A DNA stretch of 64,000 nucleotides from Zeus faber (GCA_960531495.1 OY482862.1:4882409-4946408), one strand, 5' to 3'. Counted from the first letter of the stretch, positions 1 to 10,130 are shown. The notes: generated by a model from the letters alone, not told the origin. Numbers and translations are program-made.

Positions 1-249
1 TCAATTCTTTGAATGATGTTTCACATGTTTAATATAGGACAATAGCCTTTTTTGTATGTTATGTGGCTTTTAAAACACATTGCCTTTGGGTTTTTGATGA
101 GTCTCTCAGCAGCTCATATGAAGAGACACTATACTTTCCAATAATGCCTACTGTATTGTAAAGACCAGATCACATTCCATATTCACTCAACCTTGTTTGA
201 AGATAAGGACAACCAAAGGGGGCTTGACAGAGCCTTGTGGGTTGTTTTA

Positions 250-500
250 TAGCACAGTAAGATTGTATCTGTGACCAGAGTTAGATTGAGGGGCCATAAT
301 CTTGTAAATTACACCTGACCAATCTTTCATTGGTATAAAGCTCTCTTCGTCAGAAGCAGGGGCAGACTGATCACTGTTTTGAAGCATGTATCTTTGTCTT
401 TATTCTGCAGAATAAATATCTTTAATAATCTCAGTTGGTTTTCCTGTAGCAGGCAGGTTAACCTCCCCAAACACGCAGTAAGATTCTCAAACAATCTGGT
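250..500 (+). mobile_element. Degenerate LTR-like promoter/terminator block
   Basis: A TATA-like TATAAAGC near 334 is followed about 75 bases later by an AATAAA-type signal near 409, and the block ends in a CA-rich stretch near 498. A TGG-starting, primer-binding-site-like stretch follows at about 501. This spacing is what a retroviral or gypsy LTR (U3-R-U5) shows. The left boundary and any coding region are not recognisable, so it could be a solo LTR or the 5' end of a decayed element. Identification is by layout only. Confidence 0.35.
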
Positions 501-672
501 GACGATGATGAGATTCTCTGATTGGCTTGGTAGACCGCTTCATGCCCAGGTTGTGTGCACAACGACAGTCAGAGACTGGCCGTAAGACATCCAAGAAGGA
601 GTCGTCTGGACGTGACAACAGATCCAGAAGAGATGCCACTAGATCCCGAACAATTTAAGGTGAGGACTTACT

Positions 673-825
673 GAGATATTGTACCGATCAGGGATGATCG
701 CAGGAAAAAGCTTTGAGTAAGCTTGGATATTGTGCCGATCAGGGAAGATTGAAGGCAATAGCTTTGAGTAACCTTAAAGATTGTATCGATCGACTGGATC
801 ATTGAAGAAGCTTTTGTTAAGCTCA
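673..825. repeat. Three imperfect tandem copies of a ~50-bp unit
   Basis: Units start near 673, 725 and 777. Each carries a variant of ATATTGTRCCGATCAGGG, followed by an AGCTTT-GAGTAA-like segment. They lie downstream of the LTR-like block and may be part of its leader. No open frame is shared by the three copies. Confidence 0.6.
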
Positions 826-848
826 GAAATCTCCCCCTTCAGATAGAC

Positions 849-1190
849 CAGGGGTGCCCAATATGTCGATCGCGATCGACCGGTAGATCGCGAAGGTAGT
901 GCGGGTAGATCGCACGCCATTCAAAAAAAACAAAAAAAAAAAACTCTGCAAGGAAATGACAAAACCGTGGTCAACATGATCAGTTCAGTTCAGTAGTGCA
1001 ACTTCTGTCCTCAAAGCTGCAACGTCATGATTTGGGGAACTTTTAAAACCTTGCATCAAAGCTGGAGCCCCAAGGGAAGGCAGGGAGGGGAGGGGTGCGA
1101 GGAGCGCCCCGACAGTGCGCGCTACACAGAGCAGATTGAAAACTGTCTGTCAGACTTTGAAAAACGGTTTCAAGGTGCTTTACTCAATGT
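849..1190 (+). mobile_element. hAT-type transposon remnant
   Basis: The left end CAGGGGTGCCCAATATG, followed by a GATCGCGATC-rich stretch containing GGTAGATCGCG, resembles the terminal sequence of hAT (Charlie-like) transposons. About 260 bases inside, the plus strand reads YTEQIENCLSDFEKRFQ, which resembles the C-terminal part of hAT transposases. The rest is lost. The right end runs into LTR-like DNA at about 1175-1190, so the remnant was probably cut by that insertion or a deletion. No target duplication was found. Confidence 0.45.
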
Positions 1191-1420
1191 TTTGTTTGTC
1201 TTACAGAGGAGATTGGCGCAGGGGCTCGTGAGCAGCCCAGAAGAGGAACGCCCAACAGGACGATTATTAACCCCCATTATTATAAAACTCAGATATATCT
1301 TCTTCTTCTTCTTCTTCTTCTTCTTCTTCTTCTGCTTCTTAAGGCTGCTCCCGTTAGGGGTATAATTGTGGCCTGCATGCCACATACTGCAATGGACAAT
1401 AAAAATCGGCCCGCTGCCGC
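1175..1420 (+). mobile_element. LTR family C, copy 1 (partial)
   Basis: This segment shares TTTGTCTTACAGAG, GGCTCGTGAGCAGCCCA, a GACCTGCATGCCA-like stretch and GGACAATAAAA with two other places in the window (about 41770-42310 and 49090-49820). The AATAAA signal near its end and the family's overall shape suggest an LTR. Its middle is expanded by a (TTC)n microsatellite. The start is truncated relative to the other copies. No coding region can be assigned to it. Confidence 0.5.
1297..1340. repeat. (TTC)n microsatellite
   Basis: About 14 TTC units with one interruption (TTCTGC), inside LTR family C copy 1. Other copies of the family carry (AT)n or unrelated sequence at this point, so the microsatellite arose after insertion. 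Confidence 0.9.
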
Positions 1421-1790
1421 CAACCGGGAGCCGACCAGAGGTCCAGACCCGCGTCTGTCCCCAGGTGGGATTCCCTGGGTCCCAAGCCCGTCGCGGTGCC
1501 CTGGAGGACAATGTCAGGGGGGGTGCTATGTCCTACCCCAGGACCCACGCACGATTCGCTGGGTCCCCAGCCCGTCCCGATGCCCTGGAGGACAATGTCC
1601 CTACCCTGGATTCGCCAGGTTGTTTTGTGCCACGGGACGCTATCTCCCCTTCCCGTGCTGTCCCCTCTCTGTCCCTCCTCAGCTCCCAGGGCTCTGCTGC
1701 TGCGGGAAATCAGTGAGCTGCGCAGACGTCTGGGCAGGGGTGTGTACACTGCGGTTGGGCTAGCCACGACCACCACGACTGTCCTCTGAT
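1420..1790 (+). other. GC-rich decayed retroelement-like tail with 85-bp duplication
   Basis: A 45-bp segment (about 1471-1515) recurs with few changes at about 1556-1600, an 85-bp period. One frame reads RRGALEDNVRGGA and then ARPDALEDNVP. GC content is well above the surroundings, and the phrase resembles the low-complexity tail before the 3' LTR in some fish gypsy elements. That family call is weak. No domain can be identified. The 268-residue minus-strand frame over this region is judged accidental. Confidence 0.3.
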
Positions 1791-2353
1791 AGAACTCGGT
1801 CAGGTGGTACGGGTCGCCAGCCCGCCAGACCCCTCCCCCGGTCAGAAAGGAGCCTACCAAGTACCAGCGAGGCATCAAGGGGGTAGGTATCAGGCTTATA
1901 CTCCTGCCTGGTTTGACCCGAGGCTTTGGTGGAGGCGTCAAAGGTGGAGGTTCGTTGTGTGCATGGGGATATTCACATGTATCCGACGGTCTGGTATCCC
2001 AAGTAGGGTCTCCCCTGGTCCCTTCAACCTTCCCTATCGACAATGCTGCGACAGCATATTGACAACAATAAACAACTCCGCACACACCTACATTCCCCCG
2101 CCTCACTAACAAAATGGATTTAGGTCTCGCCACGCGCCGCACTTCTACCACCAGTGCCAATATTTGCTTCCTCTGCTCATCGTTTACCCGGCAGCCCCCT
2201 TCATCATCCCTCCTATTACTAAGTGCACAAAATGAGGCCCCAGTGTGAACGTTCTGTCATAGTCATGATATCTGAGGCCTTAAAAATCAAAATAGGTCAC
2301 CGGTTATTGCAGACACGTCACGTTGTAGCGATAGCATTAATGAAAGCTAATGG

Positions 2354-2354
<1 letters not shown>
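1790..2354. other. No gene recognised
   Basis: Open frames exist on both strands but show no recognisable domain. There is an AATAAA near 2070. The GC-rich first half probably belongs to the same decayed retroelement as the preceding segment. Confidence 0.4.

Positions 2355-2355
<1 letters not shown>

Positions 2356-2395
<40 letters not shown>
2356..2395. repeat. (TG)n microsatellite
   Basis: About 20 uninterrupted TG units. Confidence 0.95.
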
Positions 2396-2397
<2 letters not shown>

Positions 2398-2399
2398 AA

Positions 2400-3540
2400 T
2401 ATCTTTAACCTTGATTGGAACTGAACCTGTGATAACTGTTTTTGAAATGGAAATGTTAAAATAAATAAAGATTGCAGGGTATTAGTTTCCTCCTTCTGGA
2501 TCGGGGACAGTAGATTCCTCCGTGGCATACCACCCTCCCTGCGCCGAGCTCAATAATAAGCCTGTCAGCTTGATTTAAAAAGCCTGAGGTGGTATTACGA
2601 GAGACACCGTCCGATTTACAATAATTCATAAATCTCCAGCAATAAAGGGGTAAATCAATAGCGGCGGGAGTCTAAAATGGGTTTAAGTATCCTTTTCTCT
2701 TAGCGTCACCGCTCCGACAGGGAGACAGTTTAATTGCCGTGGAGCCTTTTCGCAGAGGTGTAGAAGCAAGGTAAACATGGGCGTAGCTCATATTGTTAAT
2801 TACGGGTGATTGAAATGGGTGAATAAAATATCTATTCGACGTAGTGATGCTCATGGAAGCATCCGGTCTGTTCCATTTACCTGTGTCAGTGCACCCTCGC
2901 AGACAATGGAGGGTTATGGCTGGTGTACTGGTATACATAAATCAAACCGACCCTTCTTTAATGCTATAACACCAGTGTTAAAAAAGCAATGTTGTTTTAT
3001 GGCACGCTGAGGAAAATAGACTCCAAATTGCCCATGCGTAGGGTGCCTTAATCCTTATAAGCTTCTCAAAGTCAACTTATGAATAATGCTTTCTGGTCAA
3101 AGTTGCCCTCCAATTGCAACCTTGTGTCCTTCCCCAAATGTGGGGGGAAAACCCCCCACCAACAAGAAACAAAATCATGACATGACATGATTCTGCTTCC
3201 TGCAACACTGCGGCTAAAATAAAACAAAATAAGTTTAGAGATTTGATTGTCAATGAACTTATGACAGGTTGGGTTAACGTTAGAAAAACAAATGGAGAGA
3301 AATAATGGTTGGGAATCCCACAGGAACCCCTATAGCAGTGTTTCCTAGGCCCATGCAGAGATGAAAAGAGGGTCAGGTGCTCAAAAGAAAAGACAAGAAA
3401 AGGCATATTGAACCCCAGTTCCAGTTTTAGGTGTTTTGCCGCTCTGGGCAATCTGTTGACGGGGCGGGGCACAGCAAGATCAAGGGGCCTGTGATCTGAG
3501 CTCTGCTGTGCGCACCTTGATGGCCATTCACTCTTAAAGA
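2400..3540. other. Gene-free, largely single-copy-looking DNA; possible conserved element
   Basis: No coding or transposon signature was found. The part at about 2540-2830 has balanced composition, no microsatellite, and several homeodomain-type TAAT/ATTA cores (for example GTTAATTACGG near 2795). That is the texture of vertebrate conserved non-coding elements. This is an impression from composition only. Confidence 0.25.
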
Positions 3541-3549
3541 AAAACACAC

Positions 3550-3745
3550 TTGGGGCCCCGGTGGCTCATTGGGTCGAGCACACCATTTTCAAGGTTGAGT
3601 CCTTACCACAGCAGCCAGGTTCAGTTCCAGCACAAGACCCTTTGCTGCCCTTTTCCCTCTCTCCGTCCCCTGCCTGCACTTTCTCTCTGCACTGCCACTG
3701 TCAAATAAAGCATGAAAATGGCCAGAAAACAAACAAAAAACCCCA
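3550..3745 (+). mobile_element. tRNA-derived SINE, family 1, copy 1
   Basis: An A-box-like TGGCTCATTGGGTCGAGC at about 3562 and a B-box-like GGTTCAGTTCC at 3618 are spaced as in a tRNA-derived pol III promoter. A pyrimidine-rich body and the tail TCAAATAAAGCATGAAAATGG follow, then an A-rich end. A second copy in the opposite orientation lies at about 32230-32390 and shares the tail, confirming a dispersed family. Confidence 0.8.
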
Positions 3746-3791
3746 TGCCTGATAAGAAGGGCACCATGGGGAAAGGGCCATGTGCTCAGGC

Positions 3792-3809
3792 ACCCCCCCC
3801 CCCCCCCCC
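3792..3809. repeat. Poly(C) tract
   Basis: A run of about 18 C residues between the SINE and the adjacent hAT-like repeat. Confidence 0.9.
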
Positions 3810-3816
3810 ACATGCC

Positions 3817-4551
3817 TCGTGTGTCCCGACCTTTTTTCTGCTACTGTACACCACTATGGCATTAACCTAAAAACATCCCAAAACATGTATGACTGTGCCT
3901 TTTGTTATGGCTTACTAGTAGTGATACAAGAGTCACAAATGATTCGTTCGTAGCGAACAGTTCCTTTGAATCCAATAGTACAACAAAATAGTGGGCGAGC
4001 GAGTGAATTTTCAATTCACAAACCAAAAAATAATTACTGAGAACTAACCTGAAGTCCAAGGCAAAAAATGCCAAAGCATTTGGCACAATTTCAATTGAAT
4101 GTGACTGATTTTCTCTTTGCGTTTCCATAGTTCACATAATTGATGACATAATGATTATTGTGAGAATTCTGTTCACAATTCAGAACCAAAGTGAGTCTCA
4201 TCCATCATTCACTGGATGTCCTCCCTCAATCACTGTGTGTTACACCAACTTAACCAAACAAACCAAGATTTGGAAAAGTCAAATGACTCTTCTTACTGAA
4301 TGACTCGTCAAGAACCAAATCTCAAAAAAGTCATTACTTATAGTTGTCACTTTTGGACTGAAACCTGTTCTTATGAACACAGAGCTGCTATTCTTGCTGG
4401 AACTGAGGCATTTGATTAATTACTACAAGCTTAAAATGTTGATCTTGCAACACAAAGCTAATTGGCATTATTTTTTTTTGATAATTTTGAATTTGATACA
4501 TTTTCACAGTACACCTGGCAAGCACCACGGCATGCTGGTAGAAAAACACTT
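3817..4551. mobile_element. Non-autonomous hAT-like element, copy 1
   Basis: The left end reads GTGTCCCGACCTTTTTTCTGC and the right end GCTGGTAGAAAAACACTT, an imperfect inverted pair. The body matches the element at 60295-60907 over much of its length: a shared ACTAGTAGTGAT-type segment, GGGCGAG, a GACTC-rich middle, and GAACACAGAG near the right end. There is no transposase frame. The termini are more decayed than in the second copy and no clear 8-bp target duplication remains. A long (CA)n tract starts just beyond the right end. Confidence 0.65.
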
Positions 4552-4559
4552 CCCAATAC

Positions 4560-4560
4560 A

Positions 4561-4648
<88 letters not shown>
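4560..4648. repeat. (CA)n microsatellite
   Basis: About 44 CA units, the longest dinucleotide tract in the window. Apparent His-Thr or Cys-Val open frames here are artefacts. Confidence 0.97.
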
Positions 4649-4649
<1 letters not shown>

Positions 4650-4650
<1 letters not shown>

Positions 4651-5330
4651 ACTACTCATGCTGACTATTCAAAGGAAAAGGTTTGTGAAAGGGTGATGCT
4701 CATATTCTATATCTTCTTCCCATTCTCCATCAGACAAGTTGGCTCAGTGTAATGTAAGGTTGCTTCACTAAATCCCATTTGGTCACAGCATAGGGAGACA
4801 GGCACGGTTACAGATACAGTATATTCGACGCAATTGAGGGGAGAAAATGTCAGATCACTGGCACGCTGGTAAAAGAAAACATTGGCATGACTGTGGCATG
4901 AATGAGGAGTTCACTTTTACTTCCCTTAATGGAGAACAGCTTGGCACTGGTGCGGCGGAAAGCAAGGGAGGCGTATTTACAAAGCTCCACTGTAAATAAA
5001 ATGAATAAAAGCAGAATTGAAATAAGAAGTATTAAAAAAAAACCTAGAGAAGAAAAGTTAAATAGGTATGTTGTGTGTTTCTGGCTGCTGCTCTGTGCAC
5101 TCCCGTCTCCCCTTCTCCAACCCCTTGATTCTTGAACTACATGGAGGACTTAAATATAAATTATTACATCAGTAGAACTCTAGGTTTTAAAGGGATAACA
5201 CACAATTTATTTGAGACAGGGCCTGTTCTGCTAGTTCATTTTGGTCTTGTTGATCAGAATTCTTGTTTGGAATGTGTGGTTCTCAAAACCCGCAAAGTAG
5301 AACATGTACACCAATAGACATGTTTTTTTC
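4650..5330. other. No gene recognised
   Basis: AT-rich DNA with short open frames and no recognisable domain. Part of it may be the decayed downstream portion of the minus-strand hAT transposase that starts at about 5335. Confidence 0.4.
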
Positions 5331-5334
5331 CATT

Positions 5335-6255
5335 AACCCCACATTGTCTTAACCATTTTGATTGTGGCATCATATTTTGTCCACGTTGTTTGAAATTTCG
5401 GAAGTAGAATTGCAGTTGCGAACGTCTCGGGGGCACCTGACATGGCCAAAGCAATTCTTTATTCCCAGCTGTAGAGTATTCACCAGAGGCTTACAGTACT
5501 TCAACGGGAACTTGATTCTGTCAAGTTTGGAGGTCAGCAAGTTGATCGTTGGAAATAGCCATCCCATCTGGACATTGCTTTCTGCCTGCAAGATGTTGAT
5601 TGCGACTGGACTCTTGGGGGCATACTCTGCGAGGAATGCAAGTTCGGCTGGATTCAACCTTTGGCAAAAACAAAAATTAGGTGTTTATTAACCCTATATA
5701 ACCATTTCATCTGATTCAAGTAAACAGTGGTTGCATGACTAATTTTGGGTTCATGATGGTCTGCTAGATATACAATGTGACAATTAATGGTCTCCGAGGA
5801 ATTATGATGAATAACAAAACATACATAATTCTTACCTACTTCGGAACCTTTAAGCCTGTGCAGATAGATCTGATGGCTGACTCTCCCTTGTCTTTGATTA
5901 TTCTTGAGTTGTCTTTCCAGAGCCAGGAGAAGGGAATTCCACCTTGTAGCATTCAGGCGCAGCAGCTAGAGGTAGCAAGTATCTTCAACAGTTTCCGCTG
6001 TTGTGTGGATTATGTTTGGAAAAGAGAGAATGGCTGGAGCACTTGGACCACATATTTCACCACAGCTCTGTCAGTGGACTTTTGAGACATGGTCTTGTTG
6101 CTCACTAATGTGGTTTGCCTACTGGTGGAGGGAGTCTTGGGAGTTTGTTTTCTCTTTGTTGATGCAAGCCCTGTAAATTTCTTCAGCTGTTCTACATGCT
6201 TTCTCCATCCCCCAACCCACAAAAAAAAAAAACAATCTTCTTCAACACTTAAAAA
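5335..6255 (-). pseudogene. hAT-superfamily transposase pseudogene
   Basis: Reading the minus strand from about 6230, the frame gives KHVEQLKKFTG, like the segment just after a BED zinc finger, then a Ser/Thr/Lys-rich linker and MSQKSTDRAVVKYVVQVLQPFS, matching the N-terminal dimerisation part of hAT transposases. After a gap with stops, 5657-5400 reads NILQAESNVQMGWLFPTINL and CKPLVNTLQLGI. A frameshift near 5440 then leads into FATAILLPKFQTTWT. These segments are in correct hAT order, but the BED finger and the hATC domain are missing. A T-rich tract followed by AG just upstream of KHVEQ could be an old splice acceptor. It is most likely a dead transposase; a decayed domesticated gene cannot be excluded. 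Confidence 0.65.
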
Positions 6256-6369
6256 GAGGCCCAATTCTGTGGGAAAACCGCAGACCTGGCAACTCTGAAC
6301 ACACACCTGACAGTGCTTATTTACACACTTTTCCTCCCATTTAATTTTGTATCGAATAACGAAGGTGGA

Positions 6370-6560
6370 AATCAGGGGAAATGTATCGGAGTAAAAGTAT
6401 CCTTTTTTGGGGCTAATTGTAGTGAAGTAAAAGTAAAATCCCACAGAAATATAACAACTCGAGTAAAGTACAGATATGGCCAAAAAATACTTAAGTATTA
6501 AGTATACTTAAGTATACCACTCAAGCTGCTGTTAAAAGTATTTTTTAGTTTGTTACTTTA
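6370..6560. repeat. AAGTA/TACTT-rich repeat with small palindrome
   Basis: The stretch contains GAGTAAAAGTA, AAGTAAAAGTAAAAT and the near-palindrome ACTTAAGTATTAAGTATACTT. This kind of AAGTA-rich DNA occurs in fish MITE families. No termini or target duplications could be set. Confidence 0.4.
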
Positions 6561-6574
6561 CACCACCGCAAATA

Positions 6575-6715
6575 TCAGACAATGGGTTGTGTCATGGTTG
6601 TTCAGCTGGGAGGCAGATTTTCCTTTTCAGTTCCATGAAGAGTTAATTCACAGGTATTCTGGTATATAGCATACTGTAATGGAACAGAGCCACTATTAAT
6701 GCTATCTTATCTTCA
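6575..6715 (+). repeat. Dispersed repeat D, left module
   Basis: Shares GGTTGTGTCATGGTTGTTCAGCT, a GTATTCT-containing segment, TAATGGAACAGAGCC/TATGGAATAGGACC and AATGCTATCTTA-type sequence with 18270-18418 in the same orientation. In that other place it is directly followed by a module that also occurs alone at about 12745-13115. No coding potential. Confidence 0.65.
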
Positions 6716-6719
6716 CACC

Positions 6720-7350
6720 TTGGTGAAAGATCCGTTCTCATGACCAAGAGAATCTTTGGCCCCATCTTTGCACCACCATTTTTGACAGCGATATCCGATG
6801 GAATTTGATTAATTTCAGTGGAATTGATGCAATCAGTGGCACTCACATCACTCGCTTCTCATAGAAAGTAATTCAAAGTTACTATGGTGAACGCAAAATC
6901 ATGTTGTTGAACTTGTGAGGCTGCTTTGACTGTGTCAACCTAAAGGCCCTGACACACATAACTTTTACATCAACATCAACCAACAACGTTAACGTTGATA
7001 TTTCAGTTTTCTATTCAGAAAAGTCAAGCATTTAATATCAGTAATTACCAGATCAACAGCGACCATAAGGAGTGATCCATTGGAGAGTCCGAAATGAACA
7101 AAGTCCTCATCTTAACTGTCACAACACATTACTTTATATAATTCTGCTTGTCCAGAATGTATGTTGACAAAATAGGTGTGTGGGAGTCTCTCCCCACATG
7201 TACAGGTTTAGGGAGGGAGATGGAGTCGTTCTGGTAGTGGGGCGTCGACATGGCGTGAGTTTTAATAATAATCCTGACAAAAAGGCTCGCTGGCCAAACA
7301 GGAACATTTAATAACTGATTCGGCAGATCCGGTACAGCTGCTATGGGGCT
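6720..7350. other. No gene recognised
   Basis: Contains an AACAACGTTAACGTTGAT palindromic patch near 6980, similar in style to AACGTTGA-rich patches near 47900 and 57110. No domains or element ends. Confidence 0.4.
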
Positions 7351-7354
7351 GTAC

Positions 7355-7531
7355 CTTAAAGCCTGCATTATGATAAGGGACTACTTTATGTTTTAGTAAC
7401 ACGTTGTTGCATTCGCTATTAGGCGCATATTGATAGCTTGGATTCAACCAGTAAAGAACCATTAAACTTAGTTCCCCTCTCCAGTGTTTTTATTAATAAA
7501 ATGGTTGTGTAAATAGGCCACATACATAACA
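7355..7531 (+). mobile_element. Gypsy element A, 5' LTR
   Basis: The sequence from about 7359 to 7531 matches 11476-11630: both carry a TTACTTTATG-type segment, GCTATTAGGCGCA, GGATTCAACCA, AAAGAACCAT, ACTTAGTTCCC and a CACATACA-CAACA end. It is followed directly by a primer-binding-site-like AATTGGCGACGAGAA, typical of Ty3/gypsy elements. The 5' copy carries about 32 extra bases (TTTTTATTAATAAAATGG and beyond) near its end. The exact left edge is uncertain. Confidence 0.75.
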
Positions 7532-7765
7532 AATTGGCGACGAGAATTATGAACCTACATCTTATCGGAACGCCGTGTTTCAGTTGATAATGACACTTGG
7601 AAGAAAGGAGAGAGAAGGGAGATGAAAATGAGTGACATACATCTAGATGGAGAGCGCTCGTTGTGCTAGCAAAAGGATACGTGAGTCAAACGGAATGTAA
7701 AATGACTTGCAATGAGCTAGCTAAATGAAAACAAGGAAAAACTGGACTAAATTAACACAACAAAG

Positions 7766-8060
7766 ATGGCTATGACTGGAACCATTATAGTATTTGATAG
7801 TGGCATTGAAGACTGGTAAACTTACATTGAAAGAGTGGAGTTATATTGTGATGCTAATGGGGTAAAGGATGAAAAGAAAGCCAGTGTCTTACTCAGTGTT
7901 ATGGGAGCAAAAACATACAGGCTGCTACGGAGCTTGTTACCCCTTGAAAAGCCAGCTGACAAAACATTCAAGCAAATAGTAGACACTCTCCAACAGTATT
8001 TAAACCCCAAACCACTGGCCATTGCTGAAAGATTTAAATTTCACAGATGGAATCAGAGCA
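7766..8060 (+). pseudogene. Gypsy element A gag (5' part)
   Basis: Starting at the ATG at 7766 the frame reads VFDSGIEDW, a TAA at 7817, then TYIERVELYCDANGV and on through TYRLLRSLLPLEKPADK and FKQIVDTLQQYLNPKP to RFKFHRWNQ. This matches the capsid region of a Ty3/gypsy gag (structural protein of retrotransposon particles). One nonsense codon (probably CAA to TAA) interrupts it. At 8063 the frame is cut by another LTR element, so the zinc knuckle and protease are absent. It lies about 230 bases after the 5' LTR, as expected. Confidence 0.8.
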
Positions 8061-8062
8061 AA

Positions 8063-8306
8063 TGTCAGGATCCTGCCCTGCTCTCGCATGCTATCTGCCG
8101 GCCCTTTCTGGCTCCCTCTGTCTGTCTCTAGGTCCCTCTGTTCCTCTCTAGCTCCCCCTGTCTGTCGGATTCTCATTCCCTGCCTGTTCCTGAACCTGAT
8201 TCCCTGCCTGTTCCCAGACCCTGATCCTTTCAACATTAAACCTTGCACTTACTCCTAAAGCCATGTTGTGTCCTGCATTTGGGTACACCAGACCGTATCC
8301 TTAACA
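8063..8306 (+). mobile_element. LTR inserted in gypsy A gag
   Basis: Begins TGTCAGGATCCTGCC and ends CCTTAACA, the TG...CA ends of an LTR. The following GAACGATCCGACCAAAC and ATGAATCTAGTGGACCCAG resemble the primer-binding site and gag start seen after the 36.1-kb gypsy LTR. A CATTAAACC segment lies near the polyadenylation position. No matching 3' LTR was found before gypsy A resumes at about 9239. Confidence 0.6.
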
Positions 8307-9238
8307 GAACGATCCGACCAAACATGAATCTAGTGGACCCAGTTTTTGTTGCATTTGTTGCGGTTCCTCATCAGGGACCTGAAACCTGGCGATTCACATG
8401 CTAGCCACCAGCCTGCTGGCTGTAGGCCTTCTAGTCGCCAGCACGCTTCCCAGCCTTGACCTTCCCTTCAGGCACCCCGGACTTCTCGGCCCTCACCTGC
8501 ACTCCCGTCAATTAGTTGTGGGTTGTGAGCCTGGAGCCAACCCTTGGCCTAGATCCCCAGCCTCCGCGGCCCGGCCATCCAGAGCCTCCGCAGCCCAGCA
8601 CCCCAGTGGCACAGTCTCCGCTGCCTGCTTGCCTTACCTTTCACCTGGCATGACTTAAGAGTTACAAAGGAGGTGTTTGAAAGCGAAGAGCGAGCTTTCT
8701 TTAAGCTCCTCGCTATCTCCCGGAAGCAGGATCCTTAATTTTTCCCAGATGTTAGTGTTTAACAGGTAGGAGTTATATGCCCACCCTTCTTCGCCTCCCA
8801 TTTCTCCAACGCCGGTCTTTTCAGCCCCCCTGCCAAGGATCAGCACCTTTCTGAGTTGTTGGCCGATCCCGCTGAGGCTCAACCCATCCTGTTCCAGAGC
8901 CGTCAGCCTCCCCTGCTGAGGCTCAGCACCTTCCTGAGTCTTGGCCAATCCTGCTGAGGCTCGCCCCGTTCCCGTTCCAGAGCCATCAGTCTCCCCTGCC
9001 GAGGCTCATCACTTTCCTGAGTCGTTGGCCGATCCTGCTGAGGCTCACCCTGTTCCTGTTCCTGAGCCGTCAGCCCCCTCTCCCAAGGTCCAGCCCGTTC
9101 CCGAGCCGTCAGCCCCCTCTCCCAAGGTCCAACTTTCCCGAGCTATTATCCTCTTCCTCCAAGGCTCAGCATATTCCTAGGTTGTTGGCAGATCCTGATG
9201 AGGCTCTGCCAGTTCCTGTTCCAGAACCGCAGGAGGGG
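8307..9238 (+). mobile_element. Interior of the nested LTR element, Pro/Glu-rich repeats
   Basis: Downstream of the LTR at 8063 a possible start (MNLVDPVF) is soon frameshifted. From about 8860 to 9140 the DNA is a degenerate minisatellite; in the best frame it encodes repeats such as PAEAHPVPVPEPSAPSP. No protease, RT or integrase is present, and no 3' LTR. It is either a 5' fragment or a non-autonomous element. Confidence 0.45.
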
Positions 9239-9239
9239 A

Positions 9240-9475
9240 CCGTTTCACAAAACTCGATTTGGTCGAGGCTTATCTCCAAATGGAAATCGATGATGCATCC
9301 ACGAAATACCTGACAATAAATACACACAAAGGACTTTACCAGAACAACAGGTTGGTGTTTGGCATAGCATCAGCCCCTGCAATCTGGCAAAGGCAATGGA
9401 CCAGGTCCTGCAGGGGATTTCAGGGACTCAGTGTTACCTGGATGACATCATTGTCACCGGCAAAGATGACGACAA
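9240..9475 (+). pseudogene. Gypsy element A reverse transcriptase fragment
   Basis: The frame reads KLDLVEAYLQMEIDD, LTINTHKGLY, NRLVFGIASAPAIWQR. Then a one-base shift near 9395 is needed to continue MDQVLQGISGTQCYLDDIIVTG. This is the core of a Ty3/gypsy RT (RNA-templated DNA synthesis), with the catalytic YLDD box intact. The rest of RT, RNase H and integrase are missing. A LINE fragment begins immediately after. Confidence 0.8.
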
Positions 9476-10130
9476 ACCCTGTACACCAACAGCAGCACCT
9501 CCAGCCACCAGTCTGTCAAGCTCCAGAAATTTGCAGACGACACCACCCTCATTAGGCTCATCTCTGGTGGGGATGAGTCCGCCTACAGGTGGGAGCTTGA
9601 CCATCTGGTGACTCGGTGCAGCCAGAACAACCTGGAGTTCAACGTTGTGAAGACAGTGGAGATGGATGTGGACTTCAGGAAGAACGCTGCCCCACTCACC
9701 CCCAACATCCTGTGTGACTCCCCAGTCGACTTTGTGGAGTGCTGCTTCCTGGGAACCATCATCTCCCAGGATCTCAAGTGGGAACTGAACATCAGCTCCA
9801 TAGTCAAGAAAGTCCACCAGAGGACGTGCTTCCTGCGACAGCTGAGGAAGTTCATGATGTGCACTTCTACACCTCCATCATTGTGTCCATTCTCACCTCC
9901 TCCATCACCCTGTGGTACGCTGCTGCAACCACCAAGGACAAAGACAGACTGCAGCGTGCCATTCCTCTGCTGAGAGGTGATTGGCTGCAATCTGCCATCC
10001 CTCCAGGACCTGTACGCCTCCAGGACCCTGAGGCATGCAGGTAAGATTGTTGCTGACCCCTCCCACCCCGGACACAAGCTGTTTGAAACTCTTCCCTCTG
10101 GCACACATTAGGCTCATCTACAGATAAGGC
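9476..10130 (+). pseudogene. CR1/Rex-type LINE ORF2 fragment
   Basis: The frame reads QKFADDTTLIRLISGGDES (catalytic FADD box), SQNNLEFNVVKT, FLGTIISQDLKWE, VKKVHQRTCFLRQLRKF. After shifts near 9855 and beyond, C-terminal phrases LPSLQDLYASRTLRHAGKI and HPGHKLFETLPSG follow. This is the C-terminal RT part of a non-LTR retrotransposon in the jockey/CR1/Rex1 range. The 5' part is missing and several frameshifts are present. It is embedded in gypsy element A between its RT fragment and 3' LTR. Confidence 0.75.

Noticed and set aside
673-825. CRISPR-like repeat array
   Set aside because: Only three diverged units with no distinct spacers, in a vertebrate-type genome.
1354-2160. 268-residue minus-strand frame
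   Set aside because: It crosses an LTR, a microsatellite edge and an 85-bp duplication; no domain is recognisable.
4373-4752. Open frames rich in His-Thr or Cys-Val on both strands
   Set aside because: They are translations of the (CA)n microsatellite; the same holds near 2340, 20000, 24600 and 50650.
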